Shown in pieces: positions 55,368 through 64,000 of a DNA stretch of 64,000 bases. The notes beneath the pieces are model-generated. The model was not told where the DNA came from and did no database searches. It was given only the letters and a program-made list of their open reading frames with translations. This stretch comes from Neelides folsomi (taxonomy: Eukaryota; Arthropoda; Collembola; Neelipleona; Neelidae), in the NCBI GenBank assembly GCA_034687125.1, contig JAQGBZ010000255.1, positions 26,235-90,234 of the forward strand, written 5' to 3'. The translations under genes were made by a program, and so were the position numbers. How positions within the stretch are numbered: position 1 is the first letter of the stretch; each line of letters opens with the position of its first letter.

Positions 55368-58300
55368 TCAAAGGAAAAGTGACTTTTCCACAGCCGTGAT
55401 GCCTTCAGCCCTCAGACGAGAAAGCATTGGACGGTAAATGTCAGGAGTGAAGGGATAAACCATCCCTGTCTTCTGAATCTCTCCTAAAATATGAAAAAAA
55501 GATAACTTTTAGTGTAGAAATCTTTTTTAAATCCAAGGAAGATATTTTCAATATGTATTTTTTTACCATCAAGAACCATTTTACAAGCAATAGCTGCAGG
55601 ATAGCCAACTGTCTTTGCCATGGCTGAATATCCATTAGCATCCCCGTAAGTGACCAATGTGATATCTCTTTTTTCTCTTTTTCCATCTGACCATCTTGCC
55701 ACAACATCATGTCTCAGAATGACTAAATCTCTTTCTCCTTTCTCTGGAATTTTAGGGAGTTAAGAATTATTAACTATAATTAACATGTATTATATAAATG
55801 TTTAACCACAGAAAAACTAACTTGTAATTATTATTATTTTAGCATAATTTAATTATCATTTTGATTATAAATTTTAGTTAAATACCAAAGGCAAGTTTAT
55901 GAGCCAAAAAGTGACTGAGGGTGTCTAGAGGATTCCCGAGTTTTAAAACAGGAACTTCATCAAGGAGACCGAGAGATTCTAAAGCAGCCAATTGCTCAGA
56001 ACTGCCTTCAAGCTCCCGGATAATTAAATTCTTAAGATTGTCATAAAAGATGTTCGTATCCACTTGTCCAGTCATGTGACAAATTAATTGTCTCTAAAAA
56101 TCAATTTAATTAAAAATACCATCTTTATAGAATCTCCTTTATTTCAACTTGTCAATTAGTCAAATAATAAAAATTTTCAAACCCATGTCATGTCTGGTCC
56201 TTTTGGGTGTAAAACTGGCCTGGGATTCGAGTCAACAAGCCCAAGTTTCAAAAGTCCTTTCATGGTATTAGCAAATCCTCTGAATCTCAACGTTCCGCGA
56301 AGGATCGTGTGCGTCTCGTGAATTCCATACAAAGTTTTGTAAATGACGCTGTCTCTGTTGGGAAATCCTTCCAGAGCATATCCTGGGAGAAAGTCTTGCT
56401 TGGTGGCCACATCCAAAAGTTCACCTCCAGGTGCGACGTCAATTACCTCAGAAAAAACTCTACTTGTTAGCAATGGAGCCTGTGGGTCTTAATTTCAAAT
56501 TCCTACCTCATTGTTCACAATGTACTTTGCAGGACTGGTGGTGTTGAGAAGGACGCCGCGTGGACTCCAACTGAATTTGTACCTCAAGGGATTGTCAGAA
56601 AACTCGGGAGCTGGAAGACCTCCGCAGTAAGAAATGAAAGATTCAACTTTGCCACCATGGGAGTGAATTTCATCGAAGCATTCCATTGCAAGCAGATGGT
56701 CAATTCCTGGGTCAAGTCCAACTTCATTGACGACGACGATTCCGGCCTCTTTGGCTGCAGCATTAAGTTCGGCCATTTGAGGAGAACAGTAACTTGCTGT
56801 GACCATGTTCACTTTATGCTTGATGCAGTCTTTGGCAATCTATTTTGTAAATCATCGGTTTTTATTTTATATACTTTCTTTAATAAAAAAGAAATTTATT
56901 AGTATAATAATTAAAGTTCAATGGTGCTGTCCATTCAATAATAAGAAGTAAGCCAATTTATTTATGATGGATATAGTAATTGTAATTAATTAGTACTTGG
57001 GTGTGAAGACTGTATGGAAGAAGAGAAACGACCACATCAGATTGGGAAATTAAATCAGATAGCAAATCTTGTCTTCCGATGACATCAAGAAGCATTGGCT
57101 CAACGCCTGGGAATCTTTGAGCCAAATTGTCAGCTTCGTCCTTAAGAGCAGAAGCTAAGAAATAAAAGTAAAACGCAATATGAAATAATCTATTAATAAG
57201 AATCATGTCCTCGTATTTATTTGCAAACCAATTTTTATAGCTTTTGTGCCGTAGGTTAAGTATGTGGGGTAAGGTTTAATTTCAATTAAAATATAATGAG
57301 AAATGATTTGTTTACCGACTGTAATTGACAAATTGTTCGCATCTCTATTAAGATATTCAACAAGTGGAGCCGCGACGTAACCAGCACCCAAAACCAGGAC
57401 CTTTTTAGTTGGCACTTCCGAAGATGAAACTTTGTGTCGAGAGAATGACCTATTGGCTTGTCTTAAATCAGCAATGTATTCAAAAGAAGGTGTCAATTGT
57501 CCATTACTGGCAATAAAAGCCTAGAGGAATACAACATTAATAATGTTAAAATTTTTAAAAATGTACTATTATATTTTTTTATTAATTTTTTAGTACCCCT
57601 TTAATATCAGGTGTGAATTTTTGATCTTCAAATGGTGCTTTCGCATCAGATTGAAGAATTTCGGGAATATAAGGCAAAAGAAGGTCACCGAAGAAGTCGG
57701 TGGCTTCTCTGGGAAGCTGCGTTGGCATGTTGTCAATAGAGCAAACGAGGACACCGGGGCCCTTGAAACTCGTAATGTCCTTGTTCCGATCCGCGTCGTA
57801 GAGACAAAAAGGATTATCAATGGTTGTGCATTCGTTCATGAATTCAATGCTACCACCAGGATCGGCCGAAATGTCACAAATTGCCAACATCCTATGTGGG
57901 AGCGGCGGCGACCCAAGGGTCGTTGGAAGCCATGGGGTTTTCGCAGGTTGAAGAAGATATTTAGCATCGGGTATGGTGAGGAGCTTGGGTGAATTCACAG
58001 CCCAATAGATTCCATTCACAATCACTGAAGCATGGGGTGCAATCTTCTTGGCAAAGGTAGAAATGTAATTTTGAGGATTTGCTTCATAATCAGCCGCATC
58101 ATAAGTTCCTTGATCGTTGATGAGGTGGTCGTGACGAGAGACTTCCGTAGCATAGATTTTGTTTGTGGCTGTTTGAAACAGAGCGGAAAGGAGTTAAGAG
58201 ATTTGTTCTAAAAAGGAAAAGGAGTTTAAAAAACTAACCTCCGAACTTTGCCACTTTATGGAGCATGTCAGGAGAAACGTATTCATGCGGAAGCTCTTGA

Positions 58301-59524
58301 AGAACTTCTTGAGCTCCTTGTGACACATTCCCTGAGCCAGTAAATACAAAGGTGAGGGGCCCAATGGAGTTTGGCATCATTCCAATGGCAATCTCGTAGC
58401 CCGCGTCCCTCACTGCTTGCCTCGCCATTCCAGAATTACGATAATTGTGAGCAGGACCAATATGCTAAATAAATAAAACAACTTTACATACAATTTTATA
58501 AATTATCAGCATCATCATTTAAATTGCAAAAATAATTAAAAGATAATTGTTCATTGTTCGAAAGATAATTTAATTATTTACCATGAAGGGGGTATGGTGT
58601 CCTAAAGCAAGTAACCGAAGTCCCATTCCATGTAAAATGTTAACCATTCCAGCAACTCCAGCGTATTTTCCAAATGCAACAATTCTTTGACCGCTATCAT
58701 CACACATTCGTTCATAGTCGAGAAGTCGAATGTTCTATTATAAATAAATTAAATTAAGAATCGATAAATAATAGCTAATAAAAAGTGAGTATAGCATACA
58801 ATGTCATACAATCATACAAATAAAATATAATTTTTATGTAAATATTTGTATTTGAGAGAATAATTGAAGTTATATGACAACTCCCTTACTTTTTCAAGAA
58901 TGGCATCCAAAAGTGGCATGTTGCTTTCTTGAGCCTTGATTGTATGGGAAAAGAAGCAGTAGGTCTTATTGGGAATGAGAGCATCAATAGGAACTTGCTT
59001 CACCCCGCATATCACATCCGCGTCCGAAAGGTCTTCCTGGATCGTCGCTCCTGCACTCGCATAAGCCTATGTATAAACCATCATAAATGTCGTTTAAGAA
59101 ATATTAAAGAATATTATTTTGCAAATTCTCATTTTTTATCATTGGAATTATTATTGAAATTGCCTGCATGGGATACGCTCTTCTGTTACTCGGTTGGACG
59201 AGAACTCTTGCTCCCCTTTTAACAAGTCGTCGAACATTTGCGGGTGACAGAGGCGCCCGCCTCTCCCACACAGATTGATCTTCTCTCCTGATCCCAAGAA
59301 CTTTCCCACGAACATCATAAAGGCCAAACTAATTGAAAGGTAAAAAATCGGAAATCCTTAAAAACTTCATTTTAATAGATCACAAAAGTTCTGGTTTGGG
59401 AAATGTACGTGATTGATTTCCCCCTTCACCACCTTACCGATTTTTTTGAGTATGTTCTGAACAGGAAGGGACTTGTCAGCAGCCAAAGGTGCTGGTGAGA
59501 GCGTAGAAAAGGAGCTCGATTCAT
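55368..59524 (-). CDS. AASS: alpha-aminoadipic semialdehyde synthase (fused lysine-ketoglutarate reductase / saccharopine dehydrogenase)
   Basis: Bifunctional mitochondrial enzyme: lysine + 2-oxoglutarate to saccharopine, then to glutamate and aminoadipate semialdehyde. Thirteen exons in reading order: 59524-59438, 59328-59164, 59066-58890, 58734-58582, 58464-58239, 58168-57597, 57520-57316, 57154-56997, 56839-56507, 56479-56183, 56093-55886, 55743-55567, 55483-55368; 2874 nt, 957 residues (human 926). The start [16 protein letters not shown] is basic and hydrophobic, a good mitochondrial presequence. Reductase-half signatures: [83 protein letters not shown]. Dehydrogenase-half signatures: [14 protein letters not shown] (about 500), [53 protein letters not shown]. 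Intron 2 begins with GC (59163-59162) instead of GT. No catalytic segment is missing. Confidence 0.96.
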
Positions 59525-59542
59525 TGAAGATCAGAACCCTCC

Positions 59543-59710
59543 TTAACGTGACTTTTCTTTTTCTTCTTTGATTGGGACTGGGGTGGTTGGAGAGTGCGGA
59601 GGATATGTCGGTTCTTCTTCCTCCGCTATTTTCGGATGGGAATCAACGCCGTTCTTTTCCGTCCTTGGCAAGGAAAGTGATGGAATGGAGCTAATAATAT
59701 CGAGGGGCAT
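59543..59710 (-). other. in-frame upstream ORF before the AASS start
   Basis: A 55-codon open frame starts at an ATG at 59710 (MPLDIISSIPSLSLPRTEK…) and stops at 59543, 18 bases before the AASS start and in the same frame. It is proline- and glutamate-rich, with no recognised family. It counts as an upstream ORF only if the 5' UTR reaches that far. Confidence 0.35.
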
Positions 59711-61715
59711 TTAGCATATGTTACACTCTCCTCCCCTTATATTTCTTCCTATCGAAGATGGGGAATTGAGATGGTCGCCCTATCACACAATTCATTAACT
59801 CATGAGTTGGAAGAGGATGAGTAAACGTCGTATCAATGCTATTGGATGACTCAAGGAATAAATACATAGTAGAAAAGTTCCGAGAATCTAAAGTTAACAT
59901 ACTTTTTCCACGATCAGACTCCTATTACGCAAGAAAGAAAGACAAGAGTCTCTGGACCCTCAGAACCCACTCGGCCCACGCTTGACATTTGACACCAAAT
60001 TATACGACTGATTGGAAATATTAAGTCCATTATCAAATATTTATAATACGATATCAATAAATTGAACTTCTATCGAACTAAACGCACTAAACAGATGATA
60101 TCTATAATATTTATACAACTCAAATATATTTCATACATTATAAGATTCTCCTTATAAACGACCAATATTCTTAAATGCTAACTAAATTAACTCAAGATAA
60201 ATCTTTACATGGTTTAAAGTTAAATATTTTAATCGAAAATGTCTTATATTTATCATGGGTTTTACCGTATTATTGTAAAGTTCATTTAAATGCTAAATCA
60301 GTGCTCAACAATCTACAGTGCTGGGAGATTAATATAAGTATTTATAATTAAATGTATTTAACATTACATGATGATTGTTAAGTTAGATGACTATATGTAC
60401 TCTATGTTATTAAGAATACATTGTATTTACTATTATTTTAAGAATTGGTCCCATAATACATTGTGAGATTATTGGTCTATTTATTAATGAATAAATATAT
60501 AATTAGTAATCAGTTTGGTTTGTGTAATCACTAAATATTTATGTTTGATACAAAAGCTACAGATCGCACATGTATCAATATCAGAGTTGGAAATATTTTT
60601 ATCACTAAAAATGCTGATACTAGTGATGAATATTAGCTTTTAGTGATACTTGTCAAATCTTACACTTTTAGATAGAAAGAAAATATCGGATAATTTAGGT
60701 TCGTGTGTAAAAAATATAAATCCATATTGGGTAGTTGGGTACATTTTGTTTGTTAGAAAATAAAATAATGTCTTGATTTTACACAATAATATAGAATAAA
60801 GGCAATTTAACAACTTGACAACATTCTGTAAGTGAGAGACAAAACCCCAATTTCATTTTCCATGTGGTTTCTCTCATTATCAAGATAAAGCCAAGTCATT
60901 GCTTCGATAACTTTTTATTCATCTAATACCTTCTCTACTTACATTTTCATTTAGCTCTAACTGAAAACTGAGACTCTATTTTTTATCTTATATTACGTGA
61001 AAGAAGTTCTTCAGAAATATAATGACTCTTCATTCTTACAAACTGTACTTTTAGCAATTATTTAAACAATTTGTATAATAAAAACAATTAAAAGGAAAGT
61101 TTAAAACCATTTAACTTTGAAACTTGAACGCATAAAGTGAAAAGCTTACAATAGTTATTTAGGCATATAATTTTTTTAAGATAAATATGTACAGATATTT
61201 TAATAATGATAACAAAACATACAAAGCAAAATAAAAACTAACCAACTTGGAATTGACTATTGAGAAAGCGAATGCATTTCTTAAAAAGACAACACAATGT
61301 GATGATTTTTTACAAATTGATAACATTAGCTAGTTCATACTTTAAAATAAAGAAAATCAAATAATACTTATTAAATACATTTAAAGATAAAGAGTCCATA
61401 TAGGCGTCCTTCTTAAGTTCAGAAATAAAGATGTCAAAAATTATAACAAGAAATCTGACCATTAAAAAATTTTCCTATTCAAACAAATGTGATGCTTAAT
61501 GTTAGTATAGGGTAGTTAAGGTTTGCGTAATCGTCGAGTTTAAAGTCCTGGGTTAACTAGTTAACTTCCATCATCTTAGTTTTTATAATACTCGTTGCAG
61601 ATTTGATGTGAAAAAGTTAAAAGGGAAAATTAAGAGATTGCTCGATTGAAGGAAAGCATTAAAGGTGGTTCATGCACCAAATCAATTCATGGTTCATTTC
61701 CTCATTCTCTTTCCT
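59711..61715. other. divergent intergenic stretch
   Basis: AT-rich promoter-side DNA between AASS and the histidine-rich gene. Only a short inverted repeat (TATCACTAAAA at 60600-60610, complement at 60638-60648) stands out. Confidence 0.5.
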
Positions 61716-61724
61716 TATAAATAG
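61716..61724 (+). promoter_or_regulatory. TATA box of the histidine-rich gene
   Basis: TATAAATAG at 61716-61724, 49 bases before the ATG at 61765; the predicted start near 61746 would leave a 5' UTR of about 20 bases. Confidence 0.65.
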
Positions 61725-61764
61725 GAGGCTTTGTTTTGGGAAAATTGGTTAGATTGAGTTTGAA

Positions 61765-63388
61765 ATGTTCAGAATTGGGATCCTAACGTTAGGACTCCTT
61801 GCAGTCGTAACATGTCTTCAGGAAGAAAAGTCAAAAGAAGATCTCATAACTGCTGAAACTGGTAATTAAACTTTTATTAACTAGAGCTATACTATGGTAC
61901 ATAACTATTCTTCAATTCACAATAATATCTGTATTTATAGGTTATGGACATGGACACGGACACGGACATGGTCATGGAGGATATGGTGGCCATGATCATC
62001 ACGGACACCATGGACATCACGGAAATCATGGGCGTAAGATACATTTAAGACAATATTAATGAATAGAATTTTCTTTTAAGAATCAAATTGAATAATCTTC
62101 ACTAATATATTATTTGTATTGTATAAAGATCATCATCATCATCATGGACATCATATGAAAGGACATCATGGTAATCATCACAATTCCCATGGGGGAAAGT
62201 AAGTTAAAAATCTCAAATTAAACCAAACATGATTGTTTTTATTTTACTCTTGCTTTGCAGATACGGAGGCCATCATGACGGTGGGCATCATCATGGAAAA
62301 GTATGAACGTTGATTCAGCATTCCAATATCTTATTTACATTTTACGAGTACATATAAGTGTGTATAAGTAAGTATATTTTATTTTAATGCAATACATTAT
62401 TTATCCGATTTAGAAATATCACGGACAGCATGGGCATCACGGAAACCACCATGGTCATGGAGGTGGACATAAAAAAGTATAAAAATATACATTTTGGACT
62501 TTTTAACTTTTAAATATCGAAATGTTAAAATTACATTGATCAATTTCAATTGTCAATTATTTGATTTTTAGGGACATCATACAACAGGATATCACAACAA
62601 ATATCATAAAGATGTATGAGAGCAACTTTCACATTCTATTAATTAAATGGTTTAGATTTTCAGTAATTAATTATTATGCAATGCGAATATTTTTTTTCAA
62701 GGAATATTCAAGAAATCACAAGTTTTACGATAGTCATCATGATCACGGTAAAACCGCTATTCTTTTAATGTTGTATCCGAATTATAGTTTATATTTTGTA
62801 TGAATATTTTGTTTCTTTTCAGGCCATCACGGCAATCATCACAAACATCACGGACATCATGGGAATGATTATCACAATAACCATCATGGGGTAGAGAAAA
62901 ATTTTCTTATAAAATAACTAAATATTATACTTTTATGTATATTTAATATAAAGGAGAAAGAAAAACTGAACAATATATTTAAATCTTTAATTTTATAATA
63001 TAGGGCCATCATCACAATTCTCATCATGGAAGTAATAAATAAAAAATATTAATCAAAACTCAGCATAATAATTATAAATAAATTTCGATTTAATGCTAAT
63101 TTTTTTCAATTTTAGATAAATATGGACATCACGGTGACCACCACAAAGGATATTATGATAATGGGCACAAAGGATATAAAGGTAAAAAAAATATTTATAT
63201 AAATGCATATTTACGATATATTCATGCTTGTTATGAAATTGAAATAGATAGTAAGGTATGTAGATGTTATTGCTGTAAATGTTAAAAGAACGGATAATTT
63301 AATTTTTTTTTAAATAATAGGGCATCATGGAAATTCTGGCTATCATGGACATCATGGCGGGCACCATCATGGGCATGGTCATTATTAA
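61765..63388 (+). CDS. secreted histidine/glycine-rich repeat protein
   Basis: Eleven tiny exons: 61765-61861, 61941-62033, 62129-62198, 62261-62300, 62414-62476, 62572-62613, 62702-62747, 62823-62890, 63004-63031, 63116-63181, 63321-63388; 681 nt, 226 residues, all GT-AG and in phase to a TAA. A signal peptide covers about residues 1-18 (MFRIGILTLGLLAVVTC). Everything after residue 32 is built of GH, GHH, HHG and HGN units with scattered Tyr, Lys and Asp; I count roughly 78 histidines, about 35 percent. Such proteins bind Cu, Zn or Ni ions and are known as antimicrobial, cuticle or adhesive components in invertebrates, but no named family can be assigned. The exon ends differ in phase, so this is not simple exon duplication of one module. 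Exact exon ends in the repetitive parts (for example 62613 and 63031) are less certain. Confidence 0.8.
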
Positions 63389-63635
63389 ATGATGCTGAAT
63401 AAAGTCATATCTATTTTATAAAAATTATAAAATTTTGACTCAAATGTTTTTATAAAACATTTTATTCACAAAAATCAAGTTCTTGAGTTAGAGCTTATTT
63501 CTCACAAATAATATAATTTCATAATTGTATTTTAACCTTTTCATATTTAATTCTAACTTCGTATATAAAATAGTTTAATTTGACATTTATAAAAATTATT
63601 TTACATGACATAAATATTTAAAATATTGCTTAATA
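63389..63635. other. convergent 3' stretch
   Basis: AT-rich, no features recognised. Confidence 0.45.
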
Positions 63636-63827
63636 TTAAAGTTCACCTTTGATCTTTACTCTTTCGTCATTGCTGAATGAAGGTCTTATTGTTACTTTGA
63701 TATTTGAAACAGTGCGCTCGTTAGTTGTGCTTGTGGTTTGGCCGGTGGTGGTTCCACTTAATTCAAATGTCCCAGTGCTCTTTAATTTCAAAGATTTTTT
63801 AAAGCCCTCCATACCAGTTTCCTCGCA
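63636..63827 (-). CDS. terminal exon of an unrecognised gene (partial, continues off right edge)
   Basis: On the minus strand a TTTTAG acceptor at 63829-63828 opens a 63-codon frame to TAA at 63636. The frame starts CEETGMEGFKKSLKLKSTG and contains GTTTGQTTSTTNE and SNIKVTIRPSFSNDERVKIKGEL. The alternating polar and hydrophobic character suggests a beta-rich extracellular domain. Codon content looks natural and the acceptor is strong, so a last exon is likely. No family recognised; upstream exons would lie beyond 64000. Confidence 0.5.
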   Translation of the reverse strand, partial: CEETGMEGFKKSLKLKSTGTFELSGTTTGQTTSTTNERTVSNIKVTIRPSFSNDERVKIKGEL

Positions 63828-63880
63828 CTAAAATATAAACAATACATATAAGTTTTATTAATACCATATTAAACTAAACT

Positions 63881-64000
63881 ACGTATATTATAACTTTATA
63901 TTATGTACCATATGTGTGTACCATATATTATAACTTTATATTATGTACCATATGTGTGTACCATATATTATAACTTTATATTATGTACCATATGTGTGTA
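63881..64000. repeat. 40-bp tandem repeat at the right edge
   Basis: Three consecutive 40-bp units (63881, 63921, 63961). The last two are identical and the first differs only in its first three bases. The array runs off the window edge, so its length is unknown. Confidence 0.85.

Noticed and set aside
60600-60648. 11-bp inverted repeat TATCACTAAAA
   Set aside because: Short and in AT-rich background; expected by chance at this scale.

Overview
The window is AT-rich invertebrate nuclear DNA. Genes are split into many short exons with GT-AG introns, separated by AT-rich intergenic DNA and short inverted-repeat elements. There are no operons and no bacterial signals. The proteins (insect-type TRPA1, an AKH/RPCH/corazonin-class receptor, fused LKR/SDH, lipocalin) point to an arthropod. 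The strong AT bias, the wax-ester-synthase-like gene and the overall style suggest a crustacean, possibly a copepod such as a caligid sea louse. That placement is inference; no species marker is visible.

Layout: 160-2254 (-) 5' part of a TRPA1 channel, running off the left edge, with two alternative first coding exons. 7916-16205 (+) complete 20-exon ABCA transporter. 16701-17120 (-) and 21689-22192 (+) two related small cysteine-rich secreted proteins. 24612-25053 (+) an uncertain small gene. 25798-28966 (+) long-chain acyl-CoA synthetase. 29891-31022 (+) a small six-cysteine-pattern protein resembling an odorant-binding protein. 34339-36400 (-) peptide-hormone GPCR. 38004-40342 (+) wax ester synthase/DGAT-like acyltransferase. 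41753-44212 (+) ethanolamine-phosphate cytidylyltransferase. 45394-46513 (+) lipocalin. 47262-50591 (-) sorting nexin 29-like RUN/PX protein. 52738-54000 (+) ribosomal protein L10. 55368-59524 (-) alpha-aminoadipic semialdehyde synthase. 61765-63388 (+) histidine/glycine-rich secreted protein. 63636-63827 (-) last exon of an unrecognised gene that continues to the right.

Exon models were built by hand. For each complete multi-exon gene the GT-AG (one GC-AG) junctions keep phase, and the summed coding length divides by three and ends in a stop. Several genes touch lipid metabolism or transport (ABCA, ACSL, WS/DGAT-like, PCYT2, lipocalin), but they have separate spacing and orientation, so I see a neighbourhood rather than a regulated unit. 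The most notable item is the odorant-binding-protein-like gene, because that family is generally regarded as absent from crustaceans.
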